Shown here: piece by piece, positions 44,297-52,739 of the stretch | Numbering within the stretch: position 1 is the stretch's first letter | Layout of the letters: each line of letters begins with the position of its first letter | Assembly: GCA_014859895.1 (NCBI GenBank) | Contig: JACZKS010000090.1 | Span: forward strand, 1 to 64,000 | DNA: 64,000 bases | Source of the DNA: Rhodospirillales bacterium | Lineage (GTDB): Bacteria; Pseudomonadota; Alphaproteobacteria; Rhodospirillales; Shumkoniaceae | Direction: 5' to 3' | Made by a program: the position numbers and the translations under genes | The notes under the pieces: generated by a model | What the model was told of the DNA's origin: nothing | Databases searched by the model: none | What the model saw: the letters and a program-made list of their open reading frames with translations, nothing else

Positions 44297-45612
44297 GGTT
44301 TTCCTCCAGCCGCCGGTTGCAGGTCCGGCGGTACCTCGAGGCCGTTTACCAGGTCGGCGACCGTCACCGGCGCCTTTTCAATCAGCGAACGATTGGCGGC
44401 GATGCCGGTCAGAATCGACCAGCCGCCGGCCCGGAAGTCGGCGAGACGGCGCCAGCGATCCTCGGCGGCGCTGGCCGGGTCGAACAGCATGTCGAGCATC
44501 AGCGGGTCGCCACCCCCGTGCTCGCCCTTGCCTTTCCAGACCTCGATGGCCTGCAGTTCCTCACCGAACCGGCTCAGCGTGGTTTTCACCTGCTCGGCCC
44601 GGCGGACGGCCAGGTTGGCGCCGTTGATGGTGGAATTCTCGACGTAGCTGTGGGTCAGGGTGCCTTCGGTCCCGTAGAAGGTGATGGCGTATCCTTCCCA
44701 GGCGGCAAAGGCGACCAGGGTGTAATTCAGCACCGCGCCGTTCCGGTATTGGGCCTGGACGCGATAGGTATCCTCGATGTCGATGTCGGCGGCGAAGACG
44801 CAACGGTCGCGGAAATAGCCGTCGTGTTCCTCGCAATCCAGATAGAGGCGCTTCAGGTTCTCGATCTCGTTCATGTCGAGGCGAAAGCCGCAATTGTTGA
44901 CCCGGCAGTCGCGGCAACGGGGCGCACGCCCGGAAAGTCCCATCCGTTCCGCCGTGTCGGGCTTATAGAAGCGCCGCCCGCCGGTCGCGTAGACGGTTTC
45001 CGGCACGCTGCCCAGCCACCAGTTGACGAGGTCGAAGTGATGGGTCGACTTGTGCACCTCGAGCCCGCCCGATTTCTTTTTCTCGCGGTGCCAGCGGCGG
45101 AAATAATCGGCGCCGTGGCGGCGGTCGAGGTTCCAGTCGAAGGTGATGCCGGTTACCTCGCCGATGGTCCCCGCTTCCAGCAGCTCCTTGAGCTGGGTGC
45201 GCGGCGGCGTGAAGCGGTAGTTGAAGGTGACGGTGACGACCCCGCCGGTTTTTCGTTGCGTGTCGATGATCCGTTGCAGGCGCGCCGCGTCAATGGTCAA
45301 CGGCTTTTCGGTCAGCACGTCGCAGCCGGCTTCGAGCGCGCGCACGATGTAGTCATCGTGCGTCCAGTCCGGCGTCGTCACGATGACACAATCGGGCTTG
45401 ATGTCGGCCAGCATGCGCTCGAAATCCGCGGCCTCGTAGGCGGCTACCGGAACGCCGCCCTCCTCCTCGGCCTGCGACTTGGCGATGGCGAGGCGGCCGG
45501 GGTTGGAATCGCACACCGCCTTGAGGCGCGCCCACTCGAAATGGCGGCCGGTCAGGGCCTGACGGAACATCCGGTGGCGGCCGCCGAGGCCGACTTGAAC
45601 GTAGGTCTTCAT
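44293..45612 (-). CDS. Gfo/Idh/MocA family oxidoreductase (long form)
   Basis: About 439 residues. The Rossmann part starts VQVGLGGRHRMF, with VLTEKPLTIDA for the EKP motif and HKSTHHFDLVNWWLGS for the catalytic helix. An insert has RCRDCRVNNCGF and LDCEEHDGYFRDRC, a Cys-rich patch found in the longer members and possibly a metal site. GGAG lies eight bases before the ATG. It is the first gene of the operon. Confidence 0.88.
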   Translation of the reverse strand: MKTYVQVGLGGRHRMFRQALTGRHFEWARLKAVCDSNPGRLAIAKSQAEEEGGVPVAAYEAADFERMLADIKPDCVIVTTPDWTHDDYIVRALEAGCDVLTEKPLTIDAARLQRIIDTQRKTGGVVTVTFNYRFTPPRTQLKELLEAGTIGEVTGITFDWNLDRRHGADYFRRWHREKKKSGGLEVHKSTHHFDLVNWWLGSVPETVYATGGRRFYKPDTAERMGLSGRAPRCRDCRVNNCGFRLDMNEIENLKRLYLDCEEHDGYFRDRCVFAADIDIEDTYRVQAQYRNGAVLNYTLVAFAAWEGYAITFYGTEGTLTHSYVENSTINGANLAVRRAEQVKTTLSRFGEELQAIEVWKGKGEHGGGDPLMLDMLFDPASAAEDRWRRLADFRAGGWSILTGIAANRSLIEKAPVTVADLVNGLEVPPDLQPAAGGKP

Positions 45613-45634
45613 TCCCGCCACTCCACAGTCATCT

Positions 45635-45654
45635 TCTTATAAGACATCATATGA
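45635..45654. promoter_or_regulatory. Two adjacent short palindromes, candidate GntR operator
   Basis: TCTTATAAGA (10 bp) and TCATATGA (8 bp) lie 23-42 bp upstream of the long Gfo/Idh gene in an AT-rich stretch. Binding by the GntR regulator of the same operon is inferred. Confidence 0.4.
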
Positions 45655-45702
45655 CTTTCTCATCGCCGAGCACAACCCTCGGCAGTCAGGCCAAATCAAA
45701 AG

Positions 45703-46635
45703 CTATGGGGCGGGAACGGTATGGGCAGGGACTTGTTTCAGGCTCTTCGCCTTTGAAAAATCCTTGAACTCGGACAGGAGTTCGAGAAAAACGCGGGCGG
45801 CAAGGCTCGGGATCGTGCCCCCATACAAATACAGGCTGTATTCCATGTCCGAGGTCAGGCCCCGTGCGGGCAACCGGACCAGCCGTCTCGACTGCGGGGC
45901 CACCTTGATCGTGCCCTCGGGTACGAACGTCAAGCAACCGTGCATGGCAAGCTGGATGGCGGCCTCGATCCGGCCGACCTCGATCAGGCTGTCCGGCAAA
46001 GGAACGCTTCCGAACCACTCGGCGACGCAGCGCCGCGTATAGGTTCCCTCTTCGCGGACCGCCAGAATGTGATCGTGCAGGTCCTCGGGCCGCACCTCGC
46101 CGCCGCCGGCCAACGGATGATCCGGGGGCGCGATGAGAGCCAGGCGTTCGACATGGATCGGCACCGCTCCGAGGCTGGCCGGCCGATTGGTTATCCCTCC
46201 CGCGAAGCCGAGATCGACGGCGCCGCTTTCGACCAGACCGAGGACTTCCGCGCTGTTGTGAAAGCATACGGTGATCTGCACCAGGGGATGGCGCCTCTTG
46301 AACTCCATGACCACCGGCGGCAGCAGATAGGCCATGTAAGTCGTGGCGCCGATCCTGAGTCGACCGCGCTTGAGCGCGCTCAACTCCTTCAGTGCGAACT
46401 CCGCCTCCTCCACCGTCTTCAGGATCGCCTTGGTGTGCCGCCACAGCTCCTCGCCCTCGGCTGTCAGGTGAATGCGCTGGCCGTGCCGGACGAACAGCTT
46501 GACGCCAAGTTTTTCCTCCAGCGCGCGGATGTGCTGGCTGACGGCGGGCTGGGTGACGAAGGTGTCGCGCGCCGCCTGGGTGAAGCTTCCGGTTTCGACG
46601 ACGGCCAGAAAGGTGGTGAGCAGCGTCATGTTCAC
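45703..46635 (-). CDS. LysR family transcriptional regulator
   Basis: A 310-residue protein. DNA-binding domain: LTTFLAVVETGSFTQAA and VTQPAVSQHIRALEEKLG. The effector domain follows. GTG at 46635 has GGAG nine bases upstream; ATG 46629 is an alternative. It lies upstream of the Gfo/Idh operon on the same strand and divergent from the CYTH gene, sharing a 180-bp region with a palindrome. Confidence 0.9.
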   Translation of the reverse strand: MNMTLLTTFLAVVETGSFTQAARDTFVTQPAVSQHIRALEEKLGVKLFVRHGQRIHLTAEGEELWRHTKAILKTVEEAEFALKELSALKRGRLRIGATTYMAYLLPPVVMEFKRRHPLVQITVCFHNSAEVLGLVESGAVDLGFAGGITNRPASLGAVPIHVERLALIAPPDHPLAGGGEVRPEDLHDHILAVREEGTYTRRCVAEWFGSVPLPDSLIEVGRIEAAIQLAMHGCLTFVPEGTIKVAPQSRRLVRLPARGLTSDMEYSLYLYGGTIPSLAARVFLELLSEFKDFSKAKSLKQVPAHTVPAP

Positions 46636-46660
46636 GGCGGCAGTCTCCTCGCATCAACAA

Positions 46661-46678
46661 CATAAGTATTAGCTTATG
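46661..46678. promoter_or_regulatory. Palindrome in the LysR/CYTH divergent region
   Basis: CATAAG-TATTAG-CTTATG has perfect 6-bp arms. It is 25 bp from the LysR start and 138 bp from the CYTH start, a LysR-type autoregulatory position. Confidence 0.5.
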
Positions 46679-46815
46679 GAGATTATAAGAAAAGATAATT
46701 TGTTATGGGGGATACGCGCTCCTATCGTGGCGGCGGTTCAACACAGATACCCCGTATTGGCGGGGATCGAGGGTGGTGTCGCACGGCGGCTTCCACCCCG
46801 ACGGGAAGGACGGGA

Positions 46816-47283
46816 ATGGCCAAGGAAATCGAACGCAAGTTTCTGGTTGAGGGGGAGAGCTGGCGTGCGCTGGCCGAGGGAAAGCTCTATCGCCAGGGGT
46901 ACCTTAACAGCGTCAAGGAACGGACCGTGCGGGTGCGGACCGTGGGTCAGAAAGGTTATCTGACCATCAAGGGAATCACCGTCGGCGCCACTCGCGTCGA
47001 ATACGAATACGAAATCCCGGTCGGAGAGTGCAATGCGATGCTCGATGATCTGGCCGAGAAGCCGATCATCGAGAAGAAGCGCTATGCCGTCGCCTTCGGC
47101 GGCCTGACCTGGGAGATCGACGAGTTCTTCGGCGAGAACGCCGGCCTCATCGTGGCCGAGGTGGAACTGAGCAGCGAGGAGCAGGCTTTCGAGAAGCCGT
47201 CATGGACCGGCAAGGAGGTGACGGGCGATCCCCGTTACTTCAACTCGAACCTCATCGCCCATCCTTACTCCGCCTGGAAATGA
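46816..47283 (+). CDS. CYTH domain protein (triphosphate tunnel metalloenzyme)
   Basis: A 155-residue enzyme with the ExExK start signature EIERKFLV (Glu4, Glu6, Lys8), then RVRTVGQKGYLTIKG and WEIDEFFG. Bacterial CYTH/TTM proteins of this size hydrolyse inorganic tripolyphosphate or act on other triphosphates with Mg2+ or Mn2+. GGAAGGA precedes the ATG. It starts a plus-strand run of four genes ending with an anion transporter and a giant membrane protein. Confidence 0.93.
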   Translation: MAKEIERKFLVEGESWRALAEGKLYRQGYLNSVKERTVRVRTVGQKGYLTIKGITVGATRVEYEYEIPVGECNAMLDDLAEKPIIEKKRYAVAFGGLTWEIDEFFGENAGLIVAEVELSSEEQAFEKPSWTGKEVTGDPRYFNSNLIAHPYSAWK

Positions 47284-47304
47284 ACCGGGCCCGAGGAAAT
47301 CGTC

Positions 47305-47940
47305 ATGGTTGATACGCTTGCCAAGAACGTCCCGACGTCGGCGGCCGATGCCGCCAAGATCGCGCCACGCGCCGAATTCCGCGTATTCGGCCACGGGGTG
47401 ATCGACATCGTGCGCAAGACCATGTGGGACGCCTCGGCCGTCCTGTTCAAGGCGCGCAGGATGCCGGCCGAAACCTACTTCCTGTCGCGCCACACGGACG
47501 AAGCCAACGTCAAGGTCCGCGACGGGCTGCTGGATATCAAGACCAAGGTCGGAACCACCCCGCAAGGCTACGAGATCTTCCAGCCGCGCGGAAAGTTCCA
47601 GTTTCCCGTCAACGCGGAAGAACTTCGCGAGATCGTCCGTCACCTGAAGGTCACGATGGATCTCGACCGTGATTCCTACACGTTCGACCAGTTCCTCGGT
47701 CTGGCCAGGGCCCATCCTGACCTCGTTCCGGTGACGGTAGAGAAGATGCGTTACGGCTTCAGCGTCAACGGCATCATCTGCGAATACGCCGAAGTCTGGT
47801 TCAACGGCGCGCTCGTCGAATCGGCGTGCTGCGAAAGCGAAGACCACGAGGGCATGAGCAAAGCCATCGAGGTCCTCGGTATCGGGGGAATGCCCAATAC
47901 CAACTACCTGCGGGCGGCCAAGCGGGTCGTCGGCCTTTAG
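47305..47940 (+). CDS. Divergent CYTH-fold-like protein
   Basis: A 211-residue protein of uncertain family. The order of charged strands resembles CYTH: AEFRVFG, then NVKVRDGLLDIKTKV, YEIFQPRGKFQF, VTVEKMRYGF, ICEYAEVWFNGALVESA and NTNYLRAAK. The ExExK signature is not intact (E-F-R), so it may bind rather than hydrolyse a polyanion. It is 21 nt after the canonical CYTH gene; paired arrangement suggests they work together. Confidence 0.65.
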   Translation: MVDTLAKNVPTSAADAAKIAPRAEFRVFGHGVIDIVRKTMWDASAVLFKARRMPAETYFLSRHTDEANVKVRDGLLDIKTKVGTTPQGYEIFQPRGKFQFPVNAEELREIVRHLKVTMDLDRDSYTFDQFLGLARAHPDLVPVTVEKMRYGFSVNGIICEYAEVWFNGALVESACCESEDHEGMSKAIEVLGIGGMPNTNYLRAAKRVVGL

Positions 47941-47993
47941 GGGCCGGTTCCGTTCGTGCGACCAAGCCCGCGCTCAATGGGAGGAGTCCTGTA

Positions 47994-49577
47994 ATGTCAC
48001 CAAGCAAGATCGTTGCGAGCGCTGCAACGGAAGCCTTCGATCCGCTGGATCTCCGAAACTATTCGCTGGAGAGATTCAAGGAAATCAAGCCCGGCAGGAT
48101 CATGGAATCCCTCAAGCTCTACGGGGTTCCGATCGCAATCATCGCCTTCTTCTTCTTCCACCTCAAATGGTGCGGCGAAATCGACGTTTTCGAGGCGCAA
48201 AAGGTTCCGCAACTCTGCTACAGCGCGCTCGGCATCTTCATCGCCTCTCTCGTCCTGTGGCTGACCGAGACCATTCCGAACTTCCTGACCTCCCTGATCG
48301 TTATCGTCGTCGCCATCGTGACCGGCACGATGAAGATGCGGGAAGCCTTCGCCATGCTGGGCGAGCCGGTGATGATCCTGAACATCGCCAGCTTCATCCT
48401 GGCCAGCGCCTTGGTGGCGACGGGGCTGGCAAAGCGCGTTTCGCTTTATCTGGTCCTGAAGATGAACGGCAACGTGATGATGCTTTTTTGGAGCTTCATC
48501 CTGCTGAACCTGTTCTTCGGTGCTTTCATCAGCGCGACGTCCGCCAAGACCGCCCTACTGTTGCCGCTGTTCATGGTCATCTCGGCCATTTTCGGGGCGA
48601 CCGGGGGAAATCGGCGCAACAACGTCGGGCGCAACATGGTGTTGCAGAACCTCGTTGCCAACAACGTCTCGGCCAGCGCCTTCATGACCGGCTCGGCGGC
48701 CAACCTCGTCGCCGTGGCCCTGATGGAAAAGGCCGGGGCCGGTGTCACCTATAGCCAATGGCTGATGGCGCTGCTGCCGTTGGCGATCATTCAGTGCGCG
48801 ATTTCCTGGTGGACCGGCACGAAATACATCTTCCCAATCTCCAAGGAGGACGCCAAGCCGCAGTTCGAGGGTGGGTTCCACCTTCTCCAGGAGGAATACC
48901 GCAAGCTCGGGCGCATCTCGATCGATGAGATCAAGGCCTCGGTCGTCTTCGTCACGGTGCTTCTCCTCTGGGCGACCGGCAGTATTCACGGGATCAAGGC
49001 GGAAGTTATCGCGCTCGGCGGGGCGTGCTTCGTCTTCCTGCCGTCGATCATGAATTCGCCGCGCATCGGCGTCATCAAATGGAACGACGCCGACATTCCG
49101 TGGCACATGCTGATGTTCAGCTGGGGCGCGTACGTCCTGGGCGGCGTCGTCGAGAAATCCAAGATCGTCGACATGTGGATCCACGGCATGCTCGACTCCT
49201 GGCAGATCGACGGCAACGCGCCGGGCATGAAGCTCCTCGTCTTCGCTGTTCTCGCCGGGTTGTTCGGGATCACCACCCTGATCAGCGAAAGCAAGACGGC
49301 CCGGACCATCATCATGTTCCCGATCATGATTACGGTCGCCAAGAAATTCGGCTGGGACGTCGTCGGCTTCTGCCTGCCGATGGCCTTCATGATCAACCAG
49401 GTCTACGTGCTGTACTTCAACTCGAAGCCGGCCAACATCAGTTATCTGCTCGACCACTATTCGAGCGGGGAATCCTTCAAGTTCGGCATGATCCAGCTGG
49501 TCCTGATCTGGGTCGTACTGATCCTGTGGACGCAATACGCGATGCCCATCATGGGCTTCAACAGTCGGCTCTGGTAA
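47994..49577 (+). CDS. DASS/SLC13-type anion transporter
   Basis: A 527-residue permease with about 11-12 helices. It has ALGIFIASLVLWLTETIP and the two pseudo-symmetric hairpin regions before a Pro of the DASS family. The first reads ATSAKTALLLP and the second SESKTARTIIMFP, so the usual SNTAT motifs carry Lys or Arg in both halves. Known members couple Na+ to di- and tricarboxylates, sulfate or phosphate. The altered motifs suggest different coupling. GGGAGGAG precedes the start; a strong terminator follows. Confidence 0.85.
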   Translation: MSPSKIVASAATEAFDPLDLRNYSLERFKEIKPGRIMESLKLYGVPIAIIAFFFFHLKWCGEIDVFEAQKVPQLCYSALGIFIASLVLWLTETIPNFLTSLIVIVVAIVTGTMKMREAFAMLGEPVMILNIASFILASALVATGLAKRVSLYLVLKMNGNVMMLFWSFILLNLFFGAFISATSAKTALLLPLFMVISAIFGATGGNRRNNVGRNMVLQNLVANNVSASAFMTGSAANLVAVALMEKAGAGVTYSQWLMALLPLAIIQCAISWWTGTKYIFPISKEDAKPQFEGGFHLLQEEYRKLGRISIDEIKASVVFVTVLLLWATGSIHGIKAEVIALGGACFVFLPSIMNSPRIGVIKWNDADIPWHMLMFSWGAYVLGGVVEKSKIVDMWIHGMLDSWQIDGNAPGMKLLVFAVLAGLFGITTLISESKTARTIIMFPIMITVAKKFGWDVVGFCLPMAFMINQVYVLYFNSKPANISYLLDHYSSGESFKFGMIQLVLIWVVLILWTQYAMPIMGFNSRLW

Positions 49578-49615
49578 AGCCGGGTACGATCACGTTTCCT
49601 CCAAACTGGTAGATG

Positions 49616-49653
49616 CGGACCGGCCCCAAAAACGGGCCGGTCCGTTTCTTTTT
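49616..49653 (+). terminator. Strong rho-independent terminator in the leader of the 1012-aa gene
   Basis: An 11-bp stem, CGGACCGGCCC with GGGCCGGTCCG, and a 7-nt A-rich loop are followed by TTTCTTTTT. It ends 11 nt before the ATG of the next gene, leaving only its ribosome site between. Confidence 0.88.
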
Positions 49654-49664
49654 CGAGGGGTGCA

Positions 49665-52600
49665 ATGAACGGCGTCTTGTTCGATCAGCGTGATTTCGAT
49701 CTGGTCCAGATGGTCAATGCCTATGCCGACCGCGACCCGGCGGGCGAGCAGCGGGACCGGCGCGTGCGGATCCTCAACTTCCACCCGAACGGCCTGCGCG
49801 AACTGACGTCGCGCAAGGCGTTCCGGGTGGCGCTGGCCGTCATGGGCCTTCTCGACACGCGACCTACTTCGACCCCGGAGGAAAGGCTCGAAGCCTTACG
49901 GATTCTCCGAGCCGAAGCGTGCAGTTCGGCCAGATCGCCCCTGCGGCTCAACACCGCACGCGTCCTCATCCAGCTCATGAAGGAACTGCTGCGGGCACGC
50001 GGCCACCTATCCTCCCAGCTTTGCCTCGCCCACGACTTTCACAAGGCGGCCAGCGGACGGCCGCGGATCGTGCGATCCCTCCTCCGGCGGCTCAATCTTC
50101 TGGAGATGCCCGAGGCGTGGAACCAGCGTGCCTTCGACTATCATGTTCGGGATTCCCACAGTTCGGGCCGCAAGTCGCCGACCCATCTGATCATGGATGC
50201 CTGGCTGAAGGGCATCCGGACGCTCAAGGTCATTTACGAGAATTACGCGCCGCCAGCGGCGGCCCAGGAGCTGATGGACGCCGCCGACATCATGGAGGTG
50301 ACGGTTCGCATCGGCATCCGCTTCCACCGTCCTTTCCGGGGGCAGCGGGTGACGCTGGTCTGGACGCCACGGGGATTTTCCGGCCCCAAAGGGTTCCGGG
50401 AGTTTCTGGAAAAGCCGGCGATGCAGGCCCTGATTTCCGCCGGAAAGACGGTGGAGGCCTGTGAGAGGGCACGCTTCGCCCGGTTGATCGATCTCTACAA
50501 CCATGACTACCGGCCCGTGGTGGACAGCCGTTTCGGCCTGGACGTTGCCGAACTGGACTCCTCGGAGTTCGAGGCCCTCGTCGGTGATGCGCAACCGTCC
50601 TGGGCGCATCTTGCCGATTGCATCCATCGCCGGACCGTCGCCGCGATGCGCGCGCGCCTGGAAAATGCCGAGGTCCCCGTAGCGGCTGGACGCGCGCACC
50701 TGGAGGAGTGTTACGAGGCGATGGAGCGCTTCTCGCCGGCAACCGTTCTGGAAGAATGGCTGAACGAGGCTCTTGCCGCGACCGCATTGGGAAAAGCCGA
50801 AGCGGCCGCCACTTTCGTCGACGAGGATCCCCCGGCCCTGCTGAAAAGGCTGGCCGGCATCGCCACCGACTACCGGGCTTCGCTCGACACCCGAGATATC
50901 GTGCCGTCGCGGGTGCTGCAGCTGCTTCATCTTTGCGAAGGCCGTCTCACCCATCTGGAACTGTTCAGTCTTCAAACCTACCGCCCCGAGCACCTGCCGC
51001 AGCTTTCGGCGATGAACGATCTGCGCGAAGTGGTCAACTCCGGCAGTCCGTCGCGGCTCAAGCGTCTTGTTTCAGGTCTCCTCGAAGTCCTGCCGCCCGA
51101 AGCGGAAGAAGATGTCGGCTGCCTGCGCGACGTGGTGCGTTCGATGCCGGCCTTCCTCTCTCACTACCGCAAGCGGCCGCTCAGCACCTTCATCAGCAGC
51201 AATTCGTCGGGCCGTTCCGACTGGGGCGGTCAGCATGGCATGGGATTCGCGATCATCGAGACGCTGCCGGTCCGCGAACAGCGGGCGTGCTTCCGGGGCG
51301 GACAGCGAAGACTGCTGCCGCTTCGCTACGGCTTGATCGAAAGGGTGAGACGGGAGGCCGGCCATGCCGTGGAGCGCAGCGCGCACCTCGCGCGGGTGGC
51401 GCCGCTGGCATGGATCGCCTATTGGTGGCTCCGGCTGACGGACGTTTTCCGTCCGGCCAAGCGGGGATGGGTGGCGCCGCTGGAAAGCCTGGCCGTGACT
51501 TCCCGGGGAAACGTCGTCCCGCTGGGCGGGTTTGGCGTGTTCGCCGGCAACAACCTCGGCCTTAATGGCGCCACGCCCGGCCGCCGCATCGAGTCACGGT
51601 GGCGCTATGTCAACACCGTCCTGGTGAACGGCGTCCTCATCCTGGCGGGGTTCGTTTCCGCCTTCCTGGCCTTCCAGTACACGCAGGAGGGATTTCTCGC
51701 CTACTGGGGGGCGCCGCTGTGGTTCGCGGTGACCGGCAGCCGGAACATTCTCCAGGCGGTCATCGCCGGCGGCGGATTGCGCCGCTATTCGGCCCTGACC
51801 TGGAAGGACTATGTCAGCTGGAGCCGGTTGTCGGAATCGCTATTCTACACGGGGTTTTCGGTGCCACTGCTGGAAATCGGCGTCCGCTACCTCTTCCTTC
51901 AGAAGGGCCTCGGCCTGACGGCGGCGGACAGTCCGCTTGCCGTCTTCCTGACCCTGGCCGCGGTCAACGGCGCCTACCTGATGAGCCACAACCTCTTTCG
52001 TGGCCTGCCGTCGGCGGCCGCCTATGCGAACCTGGGGCGGAGCATCGCCGCCGTGCCGGTCGCCATGGCCTACAACTATGGCCTGTTTCTCCTGCTGCAC
52101 TTCCTGGAGGTCGGCGACGTGGCTGCGGTCCTGGCGGCGACGACCAGCCTGGTCGCCAAGACCGCCTCGGACACGGTTGCCGCCGTGCTCGAGGGCTATT
52201 TCGACCGCCGGGCGACACGGCGCCTGCGGGCGCGCGACGTTCGGAACGTCCTGTCGCGGCTGGCGGCCTGCCACGCCTCCCTGGAGTATTTGTTCCCGCG
52301 CGAGGACGGCCCCGAGGTCCTCGGCCATCCCGACCGGCTGATCGGGTCCGACGATCCGCAAGTCAGGCAACTGGCCGAGGAGATCACCATTCATTGCCTC
52401 GACCTGATGTATTTTCACTTCTATCAGCCGCTGTCGGCCCAGACGTTCATGCGGCTGTCAAAGCATATGAGCCGCGACGAGAGGGAGTTCATCCTTCTCG
52501 CCCAGAAGCTTGTCGGCCAGGAAGAGTATGTGACGCGGCTTTTCGTCGACGGCATTTTCGGGGCGAACTTCGGGCCGGCGCTGGCCTTCTATCTCGGCCA

Positions 52601-52703
52601 GTTCCGCACATACGCCGACTTCATCCGCAAAACGGCCGGCGGCGGCGGCCATCCCGCTCGCGAGGAGCGGACAAGCCGCCAGAGGTTGGCAGACGCGGAG
52701 TGA
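49665..52703 (+). CDS. Large membrane protein with degenerate PHP-like domain, unknown function
   Basis: A 1012-residue protein. Residues ~155-235 read like a PHP phosphoesterase (FDYHVRDSHSSGRKSPTHLI; then KGIRTLKV, IYENY and RIGIRFH), but the metal-binding His/Asp of DxHxH and TDHD are mostly replaced. A long helical region follows (~320-520). Residues ~646-848 hold five to six membrane helices (NTVLVNGVLILAGFVSAFLA; VFLTLAAVNGAYLM), and ~160 cytosolic residues close it. GAGGGGTG precedes the ATG. It is the last gene of the CYTH/DASS run. No named family is recognised. Confidence 0.8.
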   Translation: MNGVLFDQRDFDLVQMVNAYADRDPAGEQRDRRVRILNFHPNGLRELTSRKAFRVALAVMGLLDTRPTSTPEERLEALRILRAEACSSARSPLRLNTARVLIQLMKELLRARGHLSSQLCLAHDFHKAASGRPRIVRSLLRRLNLLEMPEAWNQRAFDYHVRDSHSSGRKSPTHLIMDAWLKGIRTLKVIYENYAPPAAAQELMDAADIMEVTVRIGIRFHRPFRGQRVTLVWTPRGFSGPKGFREFLEKPAMQALISAGKTVEACERARFARLIDLYNHDYRPVVDSRFGLDVAELDSSEFEALVGDAQPSWAHLADCIHRRTVAAMRARLENAEVPVAAGRAHLEECYEAMERFSPATVLEEWLNEALAATALGKAEAAATFVDEDPPALLKRLAGIATDYRASLDTRDIVPSRVLQLLHLCEGRLTHLELFSLQTYRPEHLPQLSAMNDLREVVNSGSPSRLKRLVSGLLEVLPPEAEEDVGCLRDVVRSMPAFLSHYRKRPLSTFISSNSSGRSDWGGQHGMGFAIIETLPVREQRACFRGGQRRLLPLRYGLIERVRREAGHAVERSAHLARVAPLAWIAYWWLRLTDVFRPAKRGWVAPLESLAVTSRGNVVPLGGFGVFAGNNLGLNGATPGRRIESRWRYVNTVLVNGVLILAGFVSAFLAFQYTQEGFLAYWGAPLWFAVTGSRNILQAVIAGGGLRRYSALTWKDYVSWSRLSESLFYTGFSVPLLEIGVRYLFLQKGLGLTAADSPLAVFLTLAAVNGAYLMSHNLFRGLPSAAAYANLGRSIAAVPVAMAYNYGLFLLLHFLEVGDVAAVLAATTSLVAKTASDTVAAVLEGYFDRRATRRLRARDVRNVLSRLAACHASLEYLFPREDGPEVLGHPDRLIGSDDPQVRQLAEEITIHCLDLMYFHFYQPLSAQTFMRLSKHMSRDEREFILLAQKLVGQEEYVTRLFVDGIFGANFGPALAFYLGQFRTYADFIRKTAGGGGHPAREERTSRQRLADAE

Positions 52704-52739
52704 GGTCGACGACGGGGACGAGGTGGCTGGAAACGGTGC

